Assembly (NCBI GenBank): GCA_041743485.1
Contig: JBGTMR010000309.1
Span: 1-9,038, forward strand
Direction: 5' to 3'
Origin: JANDLT01 sp041743485
GTDB lineage: Bacteria; Acidobacteriota; Blastocatellia; Pyrinomonadales; Pyrinomonadaceae
Length of the DNA: 9,038 nt
The notes below the pieces were generated by a model that had not been told where the DNA came from, made no database searches, and worked only from the letters and a program-made list of their open reading frames with translations. Position numbers and translations under genes: made by a program. The first letter of the stretch is position 1. Each line of letters opens with the position of its first letter. Below are positions 1-6,103 of this stretch, piece after piece.

Positions 1-561
1 GCGGTGAGGTCGCGGCACGCGAATCAATCGAAGTCAGAGCGTGCAGACACAACACGAGAACAAGCCACCATGCGCGGTGATTGATTGATGACTCTTTAAG
101 ATTTTTTAGTGATAAAAATTGCGACATAATTTTACGACTTAACTCACCCTACGCAGTTTTGGTTTTTAGCCCGATTCTATCGGGCTTTCCGCGCCCTCGC
201 GGCACTTAGACCAGTCGTTTGACGGCTGGGTGGAGCGCGAGTTGAACATTCAAGGGCGTTTTAACGTCCTTCCCACGCCCGCTTTAGCATCCGGCTAAAA
301 CCGACTTTCAAAAGGACGTTAAAATGCCCTTTAGATTCTTACGCCGTTTGCCCACGCGATAAACCGCGTGGCTAAGTGCCGCTTCGCGGAAAGCCGCTTG
401 AATGCGGCTAAAGTCAAAACCGCGTAAGGTGAGTTACTTAACTCAAAGAAAGAATAAAGCATCACTAAGCCCGCATCCTAACGCGCAATCCGTTGTGCGC
501 GAAGCGATGCGCGGCTTGATGTGTCAACCGGACGACGCGCGAAGGCTGAAGGTTTATAGAT
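1..561. other. Long intergenic region, dominated by a palindromic element
   Basis: No convincing gene is visible here. On the plus strand the first bases are open in two frames, ending at TGA 82-84 (frame starting at base 1) and TGA 78-80 (frame starting at base 3). Either could be the tail of a gene starting left of the window, but neither peptide is recognisable. Bases 85-136 are AT-rich. Bases 137-445 hold the inverted-repeat element described separately. Bases 446-561 lie downstream of the sigma-like gene. They contain only a short stem, GCGCA (483-487) with TGCGC (496-500), and no clear T-tract terminator on either strand. Confidence 0.6.
137..445. repeat. MITE-like palindromic element with structured arms and flanking direct repeats
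   Basis: Bases 141-161 match the reverse complement of 415-435 at 19 of 21 positions, so the element has terminal inverted repeats. The arms stay similar inward. GGCTTTCCGCG at 183-193 pairs with 385-395, GCGGCACTTAG at 199-209 pairs with 372-382, and TTTTAACGTCCTT at 259-271 pairs with 312-324. The centre is a hairpin, TTTAGC 283-288 with GCTAAA 294-299. Each arm has its own small stems: 168-175/179-186, 189-193/198-202 and 211-217/223-229 on the left; 392-397/404-409, 379-382/386-389 and 352-358/365-371 on the right. Outside the inverted repeat the 10-mer ACTTAACTCA occurs directly at 137-146 and 436-445. Its first four bases (ACTT) abut both ends and could be a target-site duplication. No transposase is encoded, so a non-autonomous mobile element or a dispersed structured repeat is the best reading. 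The family is not recognised. Confidence 0.75.
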
Positions 562-1878
562 TCAAACGGCGATGCCGACATCGTTCGTCATGTCACCCGT
601 CATATCGCCCGTCACGAGTGTTTCGATGTGTTCACACAGAGCGCGTTCAAAGCGGCGCGCTTCTTCGAGTTCACCGAACGCGAGGGCGCGCAGTTCCGCT
701 TCGATGCGGCGACGGTAATCGGAAATCAGCGAATCGGAAACGCCGAGCCGCGCGGCGGCTTCGAGTTGCGTTATCTGGTCGGGATTCAAATAGCAATACC
801 ACAACACGCCGAGCATACGCTCATACTGCTTCGTCTTACCGCGCACCGTTTGATGCAGACTCTTGAGAAAGCCTTCGACGCGGTTCGCCGCCGCGTCTTC
901 GCGTTCACGGCGCAGCAAACCCTGTTCTGGCGTTTCCCCTAAATCCACCGGCTCGAAGACGCGCTTTTTATCATCATCGTCATCGTCGCCGCCAAGCGGG
1001 ACAAGATAAATATCCATCACCGGCAAGCGCGCCATCACTAAACCGCGCAATGCGCGCACATCAGCCGGTGCATCTATCGCTTCGAGAATCGAGACGATGA
1101 GGTTTTCTAAATCGGCATTACTGATGATGATTTGCGCGTCTCCCGTACAGCCGACGAGCCGCGTATCGCGTGCGCGCATCGGAATCAGATGTGCGCGCCG
1201 ATCCATGTCATGTGCGCCGCGACGCGGTTTGCCGTGCTGCCATTCGCTCAAACCATACACGCGGTCGGCAAGACGGCGATGCGGTTCTTCTTCGCCCGCC
1301 AAGAATTTTTCGTTGCTTACATCGAAGCGGCGAAAGTTCGGGCTGGTCTGAATGATGGTCGAGATGCGACGCGCGAGACGGTAAGATTCCGGGTGACGCT
1401 TGCGTAGTTCCGCCGTCAGTAGATTGGTGAGTTCAATCTGCCCGATTTCACATTCGATTTCCGCATCCGTCATCCCTGTATCGAGATAGTGCTGAAACCT
1501 TTGCTTGCTCAACAGAGTGACGAAAAGCTCTTGCGTCAAATCCACGTTGGCATTCGCGCGGTTGGAATGGGCGTCGGTTTCCACCAACAATCCGGCACTC
1601 CACGACGCGCGAACAAGCGGGTGATAACACACCAGACGATGGAGTTCCGTCCACAGTGCTTTGACATCCGAGCGGCGCAACGCATTGAGCCAGTTGCCGC
1701 GTGCGGTGCGCGTGCGTGAGGTTGCGGTTTTTTCGACGGCGGCGGGTGCTGAAACTTCGAGCAGTTCATCAGCAACGTCTTCCGCATCCACCGTGTCGAG
1801 TGTGAGCGATGGTGCATCGGCGAAGCGTTCTGCCGAGTCTTTGGATGGGCGATGGTAGTTAGCGAATGTTGCAGGCAT
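562..1878 (-). CDS. Sigma-70-like transcription factor (putative)
   Basis: This 438-aa cytoplasmic protein probably acts in transcription initiation. Residues 112-175 resemble sigma region 2: an acidic DLTQELF start followed by helices ending in RKRHPESYRLARRIS. Residues 337-398 resemble region 4, with a helix-turn-helix near 366-392 (LEAAARLGVSDSLISDYRRR). These are joined by a long middle segment (180-335) containing a VYGLSEW motif (207-213) and a run of six aspartates (298-303). The protein is much longer than a usual ECF sigma factor of about 200 aa. Residues 1-60 are low-complexity and probably disordered. The C-terminus carries a short TGDM duplication (423-430) from a 12-bp tandem repeat at 589-612. 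The ATG at 1878 has only a weak upstream AGGT. The gene diverges from the small zinc-site gene at 2684, a candidate partner. The resemblance to a Blastocatellia sigma-like family is from memory. A non-sigma HTH regulator is the alternative. Confidence 0.65.
   Translation of the reverse strand: MPATFANYHRPSKDSAERFADAPSLTLDTVDAEDVADELLEVSAPAAVEKTATSRTRTARGNWLNALRRSDVKALWTELHRLVCYHPLVRASWSAGLLVETDAHSNRANANVDLTQELFVTLLSKQRFQHYLDTGMTDAEIECEIGQIELTNLLTAELRKRHPESYRLARRISTIIQTSPNFRRFDVSNEKFLAGEEEPHRRLADRVYGLSEWQHGKPRRGAHDMDRRAHLIPMRARDTRLVGCTGDAQIIISNADLENLIVSILEAIDAPADVRALRGLVMARLPVMDIYLVPLGGDDDDDDKKRVFEPVDLGETPEQGLLRREREDAAANRVEGFLKSLHQTVRGKTKQYERMLGVLWYCYLNPDQITQLEAAARLGVSDSLISDYRRRIEAELRALAFGELEEARRFERALCEHIETLVTGDMTGDMTNDVGIAV
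589..612. repeat. 12-bp tandem duplication in the end of the sigma-like gene
   Basis: Two adjacent 12-bp units, CATGTCACCCGT (589-600) and CATATCGCCCGT (601-612), match at 10 of 12 positions. On the minus strand they encode TGDM twice, close to the C-terminus. This looks like replication slippage in an unconstrained tail. Confidence 0.6.
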
Positions 1879-2001
1879 ATCAACCTAATTTAGTGGGAAC
1901 GGATTATGGCGCAATGGGAATAGCGCGCGGGTTAATCGTAAAGGTGGGGAATTGAAATGGAAAAACTTACCGGCGGCATCTCCGCTTATCATTGTCTTGA
2001 A

Positions 2002-2070
2002 CGCAGACGGATGACTGCGGTGCGACGTTGATGGGGACGGGCGTAATCCGAAAGGATTTGACCGTCTGCG
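2002..2070. repeat. Inverted repeat enclosing a GAAA-loop hairpin
   Basis: CGCAGACGG at 2002-2010 is exactly complementary to CCGTCTGCG at 2062-2070. Nested inside is AATCC (2045-2049), GAAA (2050-2053), GGATT (2054-2058): a five-pair stem capped by a GNRA-type tetraloop when read as plus-strand RNA. On the minus strand the structure would lie in the possible leader of the sigma-like gene, some 125-190 nt before its start, but the loop would then read TTTC. It matches no riboswitch class I recognise. Confidence 0.45.
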
Positions 2071-2588
2071 GCGAACAATTTGTGTGTGATGGGATTTCAC
2101 GCGCCTTGCAGTAGATTGGTCTCCGGCTTCAATGTTGATGACCGTGTGGATGGAAAAACCGGATGGGGAGATGGCAGTGCGCGTCTGACAGATCGGAATC
2201 GAATTTGCCGTAGCAGCTTCGACGCTTTTGGATGTTACCAATTATGGGAGACATGAGCAACATGTTTTTATATCCGTGTCGTTCGCGTCGTTTTCAGCGT
2301 TGTCACGCGAAAAATCGTTGTGCTTAAAAATTGTTTAACTTTCTCCTGTCAAGTTGTGGAAGCCGCCGCGTATTGATGCTTTTACTGTAAAGACATCGGA
2401 ACGAAGGCTTCTTGTAATTTTCTTACTTCGGGAAGCCTTTGATGCAACCGGATTTCCTTACCTCACACATTGCCACACAGAAAGAACGTCCGCCGACCGT
2501 GCTTGGGTCGAGTTTTGCCCGACTCCATGCCATGCATTAGTGACGCAACGATTTCTAACCGACACGTTCGACCGTCAGGTGATAAGCC

Positions 2589-2641
2589 GGAGCATTGAAA
2601 TTTTTTGCTATTACCGATGCAAAAAATTTCGCTGGAGCATT
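2589..2641 (+). promoter_or_regulatory. Perfect 12-bp inverted repeat flanked by GGAGCATT direct repeats, upstream of the zinc-site gene
   Basis: GAAATTTTTTGC (2597-2608) and GCAAAAAATTTC (2619-2630) form a perfect 12-bp inverted repeat with a 10-base spacer. The 8-mer GGAGCATT occurs on both sides, at 2589-2596 and 2634-2641, 45 bases apart. The block ends about 40 bases before the start codon at 2684, where an operator or promoter-overlapping regulator site would be expected. A hairpin in the leader RNA is equally possible. It is not a clear intrinsic terminator, because the stem is AT-rich and no T-run follows. Confidence 0.45.
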
Positions 2642-2669
2642 ACAGAATCAGGAATTGAAACTTTATGAC

Positions 2670-2675
2670 GGAGAG
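2670..2675 (+). promoter_or_regulatory. Ribosome binding site of the zinc-site gene
   Basis: GGAGAG lies 8 bases before the ATG at 2684. It supports that start: the next in-frame methionine (residue 57) would remove the CxxC pair. Confidence 0.65.
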
Positions 2676-2683
2676 ACACTAAG

Positions 2684-3070
2684 ATGCGTTGTGACATAGA
2701 GCGGACAGACACACATCAGAGCGTTAAGCACGACCGGGAAACCCGCGTCTTCGGTAAAAGCAAGTCCTGCCCGTCCTGTTATCAACTGTTAAATTACTAT
2801 CGAGATTGCCGAACGCAAAACGCATCACGCGCGACTTCCGTTTCAAATCTAATGCTTGAACACACCGCGCTTCATCTCGCAACATGCGACTTTTGCAGCG
2901 CGGAGTTCGAGTTGCTCTTGCATCATCCGCCCGCCGATACCGCCGCCTCAATTCCCGACTGCGAACCCAAAATCGTGCCGATGCCCGCGCACCTTTACGC
3001 CCTCGCCCGCACACTGCTTTTCAATTCACCCGCGCCGCACTCACTACAGTGGATAACGGATAACGGATAA
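2684..3070 (+). CDS. Small zinc-site protein, anti-sigma (zf-HC2)-like
   Basis: This 128-aa soluble protein has C29-x2-C32 and H64-x3-C68-x2-C71 (HLATCDFC). The second pattern matches the HxxxCxxC signature of zinc-binding anti-sigma domains (zf-HC2/ZAS), and the CPSC plus HLxxCDFC layout is reminiscent of small zf-HC2-like proteins in Acidobacteriota. The segment 97-113 (IVPMPAHLYALARTLLF) looks like a conserved helix. There is no membrane segment or signal peptide, so it would act in the cytoplasm, possibly binding a sigma factor. The natural candidate is the divergent sigma-like protein at 562-1878, but no partnership is shown. Residues 1-25 are polar and may be disordered. The last residues (WITDNG) and the TAA stop are encoded by the heptad repeats starting at 3051, so the original C-terminus may have been replaced. 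It has a good ribosome site but no assignable promoter. A zinc-binding adaptor unrelated to sigma control is the alternative. Confidence 0.7.
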   Translation: MRCDIERTDTHQSVKHDRETRVFGKSKSCPSCYQLLNYYRDCRTQNASRATSVSNLMLEHTALHLATCDFCSAEFELLLHHPPADTAASIPDCEPKIVPMPAHLYALARTLLFNSPAPHSLQWITDNG

Positions 3071-3136
3071 CGGATAGTGGATAGTGTAAGGCATCAGACA
3101 AAGGCTTTTCACTATCCACTATCCGTTATCCACTAT
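3051..3136. repeat. Heptad-repeat palindrome at a convergent gene junction, possible bidirectional terminator
   Basis: The left part is three GGATAAC units (3051-3071) followed by two GGATAGT units (3072-3085). The right part is the inverted version. Bases 3065-3086 pair perfectly with 3110-3131 over 22 bp, leaving a 23-base loop (3087-3109). Compared with the right arm, the left arm has two extra heptads. The plus-strand gene stops at TAA 3068-3070 and the minus-strand gene at TAA 3128-3126, both inside the repeats. A stem this long could block transcription from both sides, but it lacks a GC-rich stem with a T-tract, so terminator function is inferred from position. Confidence 0.75.
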
Positions 3137-5015
3137 TTTCGTACATGCTTTCGATTAACGACGCGAATCGTTCATCAACGACGCGGCGTTTGATTTTGAG
3201 CGTCGGTGTCATTTCCCCGCCGTCAATCGTCAACTCTTCCGGTAACAACGCGACGCGGCGCACGCGCTCATAATCGGCAAGTCCCGATGTTAAGGCGGAA
3301 ACATCCTGCTGCACGACGCGCACCGCCGCCGCGTCACGACTCCATGCTTCGCGTGTCTGCGGAATCGGCAATCCTTGAGCGCGCATCGCATCTTCCAGCG
3401 CGTCCCAGTCGGGAGCAATCAAGGCGATGGGTTGCTTGCGTCCCGCCCCGACGACGACGACTTGATTAACGAACGGGCTTTGTTTGATAAAACTTTCGAC
3501 GAGTTGCGGAGCGATGTATTTACCGTTCGAGAGTTTGAACAACTCTTTTTTGCGGTCGGTGATATAGAGCCGCCCTTCCTCATCCATGCGCCCGACATCG
3601 CCCGTTTGAAACCAGCCGTCATCTGTAAATGAAGCCGCCGTCGCTTCCGGGTGTCCGTAGTAGCCGCGCATCACGTTCGCTCCGCGCACAAGGATTTCAC
3701 CGTCCGCCGCGATTTTGTGTTCGATACCGGGAAACGGTAAGCCGACCGAACCGACGCGCGTATTGCCCGGACGATTCGCCGACGTGATACACGTTTCGGT
3801 CATGCCGTAGCCTTCTAAAATCGGGATTCCGGCGGCGATGAAAGCATAAGCGAGTTGCGGTGAAAGCGGCGCGCCGCCCGATACGAAATAACGCAACCGT
3901 CCGCCGACGCCTTCGCGCCATTTAGTGAACACAAGTTTATCCGCGAGTTGTTGTTGCGCCGCGAGCCAGACGCCGATGCGGGCGCGTTTGTCTTGCAGTT
4001 CCGCGTAGCGCGTACCGCATTTCAAAGCCCATTGAAAGATGCGGCGTTTCACACCTTCCGCCGCCATACCTTTTTTGACGATGCGGTGATACACCTTTTC
4101 AAACAAACGCGGCACGGCGGTCATCAATGTCGGGCGCACTTCCTGAAGCATCGCTCCCACTTGGTCAAACGAACCGGCGTAATAAACACTGACACCGGCG
4201 TGACAAAAAAGATAGAAGCATGTTCGCTCGAAAATGTGCGACAGCGGCAGCACCGAAAGCGCGGTATCGGTCGGGAAAATCGGCAGCGTTCCGGCGATTG
4301 AAACAACGTCGGTGACGAAGTTCTTGTGCGACAGCATCACGCCTTTCGGGTCGCCCGTCGTGCCTGACGTATAGATAATCGTCGCCAAATCGTCCGGCTC
4401 AATTTCGCCCGTAAATCTTTCGTAAGCCGCATCGTCTTCCGCGTCGGCTTGCTTGCCTACCGCTTCGAGTTGCGCGAGAGATTGCGCGTCGCGCACGCCC
4501 TGCGCCGCATCGTCGTCAAAGAACACGATGTGTTCGAGCGTCTCGACGAGTTTGATACCGGGTTCGGCGTGACGATAGATTTTGCGTGTTGAAACCAGCA
4601 GCACGCGCGCCCCCGAATCCGCGAGAATGAAGCGCACCTGTTCAGGAGCCTGCGTCGTGTAGAGCGGCACGTTGACCGCGCCGAGACTTAAAATCGCAAG
4701 GTCTGCGATTGACCACTCGACGCGATTTTCCGAAATCAACGCCACGCGGTCGCCGCGCTCGATTCCAAGCCGCGCCAACCCCAAAGCGACGTGGCGCACG
4801 CGCCGGATAAACTCCGCCCCACTGACGTTCAGCCACTCATCCGTTTGTTTGTGATTGATAGCATCGGCTTTGTTATGACGCCGCAAAGCCGCGAGACACA
4901 ACTGCGGCAACGTCATCGCGTGCGCGGATTTCAATTCGGCAGACTCGTTCGATGAAGCTGATGCGGCGTTTGATTCAAGTGACGCGGGTGAGCGCGGCGA
5001 CGAAGCTTGTGTCAT
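3126..5015 (-). CDS. Long-chain fatty-acid--CoA ligase (AMP-forming, FAA1-type)
   Basis: This protein activates long-chain fatty acids to acyl-CoA using ATP and CoA through an acyl-adenylate. At 629 aa it is normal length for the FAA1 group (COG1022). Visible adenylate-forming motifs are the P-loop YTSGTTGDPKG (215-225), YGMTETC (403-409), the TGD motif (471-473), DRKKELFKLSNGKYIAP (487-503) and a C-terminal TPTLKIKRR (603-611), whose K607 is the likely catalytic lysine of the mobile lid. There is no signal peptide, so it is cytoplasmic or peripheral to the inner membrane. Residues 1-30 are rich in Ser, Ala and Glu and no clear ribosome site precedes the ATG at 5015; M34 is a possible alternative start. 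It follows the UDP-glucuronate decarboxylase gene by 19 bp and is last in the cluster. Its stop codon is inside the heptad palindrome. Substrate chain length and any link to the polysaccharide genes cannot be read from the sequence. Confidence 0.93.
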   Translation of the reverse strand: MTQASSPRSPASLESNAASASSNESAELKSAHAMTLPQLCLAALRRHNKADAINHKQTDEWLNVSGAEFIRRVRHVALGLARLGIERGDRVALISENRVEWSIADLAILSLGAVNVPLYTTQAPEQVRFILADSGARVLLVSTRKIYRHAEPGIKLVETLEHIVFFDDDAAQGVRDAQSLAQLEAVGKQADAEDDAAYERFTGEIEPDDLATIIYTSGTTGDPKGVMLSHKNFVTDVVSIAGTLPIFPTDTALSVLPLSHIFERTCFYLFCHAGVSVYYAGSFDQVGAMLQEVRPTLMTAVPRLFEKVYHRIVKKGMAAEGVKRRIFQWALKCGTRYAELQDKRARIGVWLAAQQQLADKLVFTKWREGVGGRLRYFVSGGAPLSPQLAYAFIAAGIPILEGYGMTETCITSANRPGNTRVGSVGLPFPGIEHKIAADGEILVRGANVMRGYYGHPEATAASFTDDGWFQTGDVGRMDEEGRLYITDRKKELFKLSNGKYIAPQLVESFIKQSPFVNQVVVVGAGRKQPIALIAPDWDALEDAMRAQGLPIPQTREAWSRDAAAVRVVQQDVSALTSGLADYERVRRVALLPEELTIDGGEMTPTLKIKRRVVDERFASLIESMYENSG

Positions 5016-5034
5016 AAAGATTTAAGTGTGGAAC

Positions 5035-6048
5035 TTATGATGTCATCTCGCGGTGCATCGGCGTCACGGCTTCCGATTGGTCTGTGTCGAGGGCGCGGCG
5101 AAAATACTCAATCGTATGTTTCAAGCCTTCGCGCAAGGGAACTTTCGGCGTCCATCCGAGCAACTCTTTAGCGCGCGTGATGTCGGGCTGACGCTGTTGC
5201 GGGTCATCCTGCGGCAACGGCAAATAACGCACCGACGCTTTTTTATTCGTCGCGCCCGCACCGCTTTCATTACTTGCTTCGTTAACCAACTGCGTGACCT
5301 GTTCCGCGAGTTCGGCAATCGTGAACTCCGTCGGGTTGCCCAAGTTCACGGGGTCATGCACCCCGTCCGCATCCATCAACAGCATCAAGCCTTCGACTAA
5401 ATCACTGACGTAACAGAAAGAGCGCGTCTGTTTGCCTTCGCCGTAAATCGTCAACTCGTTGCCGCGCAAAGCCTGCACGATGAAGTTACTGACGACGCGC
5501 CCGTCATCGGCGAGCATTCGCGTTCCGTAGGTGTTGAAAATCCGTGCGATGCGGGTATCAACTTTATTTTGGCGGTGATAATCCATCATCAAAGTTTCGG
5601 CAACGCGCTTGCCTTCGTCATAGCAACTGCGAATGCCGAGCGTGTTGACGTTCCCGTAATAAGATTCGGGTTGCGGGTGAACGTGCGGGTCGCCATAAAC
5701 TTCCGAAGTCGAAGCTTGCAGTATTCGCGCCCGCACGCGCTTCGCCAAGCCGAGCATGTTAATCATCCCGATGACGTTGGTTTTCACCGTCTTAACCGGA
5801 TTGTACTGGTAATGCACGGGCGAAGCGGGACACGCGAGATTGTAAATCCGGTCAACTTCGAGCATCACCGGACTGATGATGTCGTGACGAATCAATTCAA
5901 AATTCGGATTCGTCAGCAACGCTTGAATGTTGCGGCGGCGTCCGGTGAAAAAGTTGTCGAGACAGATAACTTCGTGGTTTTCATTCAAAAGTCGTTCGCA
6001 CAAATGTGAGCCGATAAAGCCCGCCCCGCCCGTCACAAGTATTCGCAT
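5035..6048 (-). CDS. uxs: UDP-glucuronate decarboxylase (UDP-xylose synthase)
   Basis: This extended short-chain dehydrogenase/reductase converts UDP-glucuronate to UDP-xylose via a bound NAD+ cycle, supplying a sugar donor for surface glycans. The 337-aa protein begins directly with the Rossmann motif GGAGFIGSH (7-15). The active site is visible as STSEVYGDP (113-121, including E116) and the Y143-x3-K147 pair in SCYDEGKR. ACPASPVHYQYNPVKT (72-87), ARIFNTYGTRM (168-178) and PLPQDDPQQRQPDI (277-290) are hallmarks separating this subfamily from dTDP-glucose dehydratases. Compared with the usual sequence there seems to be an insertion of about a dozen residues near 257-271 (Asn, Ser, Gly, Ala-rich) and a C-terminal tail after 322. 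The bacterial form is soluble and lacks the N-terminal membrane anchor of animal Golgi enzymes. A clear ribosome site supports the ATG. It sits between an O-antigen-ligase-family gene and an acyl-CoA synthetase gene. Confidence 0.93.
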   Translation of the reverse strand: MRILVTGGAGFIGSHLCERLLNENHEVICLDNFFTGRRRNIQALLTNPNFELIRHDIISPVMLEVDRIYNLACPASPVHYQYNPVKTVKTNVIGMINMLGLAKRVRARILQASTSEVYGDPHVHPQPESYYGNVNTLGIRSCYDEGKRVAETLMMDYHRQNKVDTRIARIFNTYGTRMLADDGRVVSNFIVQALRGNELTIYGEGKQTRSFCYVSDLVEGLMLLMDADGVHDPVNLGNPTEFTIAELAEQVTQLVNEASNESGAGATNKKASVRYLPLPQDDPQQRQPDITRAKELLGWTPKVPLREGLKHTIEYFRRALDTDQSEAVTPMHREMTS

Positions 6049-6054
6049 TCACTT

Positions 6055-6061
6055 CTCACCT
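6055..6061 (-). promoter_or_regulatory. Ribosome binding site of the UDP-glucuronate decarboxylase gene
   Basis: On the minus strand the sequence reads TGAGGTGAG, and its AGGTGAG core (6061-6055) lies 6 bases before the ATG at 6048. The 55-bp gap to the upstream gene also contains GTATAAAG on the minus strand, a possible -10 element, but no matching -35 is evident. Readthrough from the upstream gene is at least as likely. Confidence 0.6.
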
Positions 6062-6103
6062 CATTCAATGACTTCACACTGCTTCTTACTTTATACCATG
6101 CCT

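Larger units (their letters stand above)
1879..2683. other. Long divergent intergenic region between the sigma-like and zinc-site genes
   Basis: About 800 bp without a convincing gene separate two divergent genes. On the plus strand there is a 24-codon frame at 1957-2031 with a good Shine-Dalgarno-like AAGGTGGGG upstream (1941-1949). It overlaps a 27-codon frame (2031-2114) as TGATG. Both could be chance. On the minus strand a 118-codon frame (1885-2241) starts only at TTG, lacks a ribosome site and reads like noncoding sequence. A plus-strand 104-codon frame (2354-2668) has the same faults. Structured elements are an inverted repeat at 2002-2070, a stem 2402-2411/2432-2441 (10 pairs, one G-T), and a perfect 12-bp inverted repeat at 2597-2630. 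A perfect minus-strand TTGACA lies at 2352-2347, but no convincing -10 follows it. The length suggests extended control sequences or the remains of lost genes. Confidence 0.55.

Noticed and set aside
1..84. C-terminal end of a plus-strand gene entering from the left
   Set aside because: Two frames are open for fewer than 30 codons, with no recognisable sequence, which is not enough to call a gene.
168..186. Intrinsic terminator for a gene entering from the left
   Set aside because: The stem is good (8 bp, 3-base loop) but only three T residues follow, and the hairpin is repeated in covarying form in the other arm. It is better explained as part of the repeat element.
402..866. Plus-strand 154-codon reading frame
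   Set aside because: It starts within the palindromic element and runs antisense over the end of the sigma-like gene. It is rich in Arg and Ser and has no recognisable motif, so it is a shadow frame.
1885..2241. Minus-strand 118-codon reading frame just upstream of the sigma-like gene
   Set aside because: It has a TTG start without a ribosome site and a composition of Ser, Arg, Pro and His typical of noncoding sequence. It runs through the inverted repeat at 2002-2070 and has no known motif.
2651..2661. GGAATTGAAAC, which resembles the end of many CRISPR repeats
   Set aside because: It occurs once, with no spaced copies nearby, so there is no array.
2354..2668. Plus-strand 104-codon reading frame before the zinc-site gene
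   Set aside because: It has a TTG start with no ribosome site, its composition is unusual (many Cys, His, Trp, Phe), and its end covers the 12-bp inverted repeat. It is more likely an open stretch in a long promoter or leader region.
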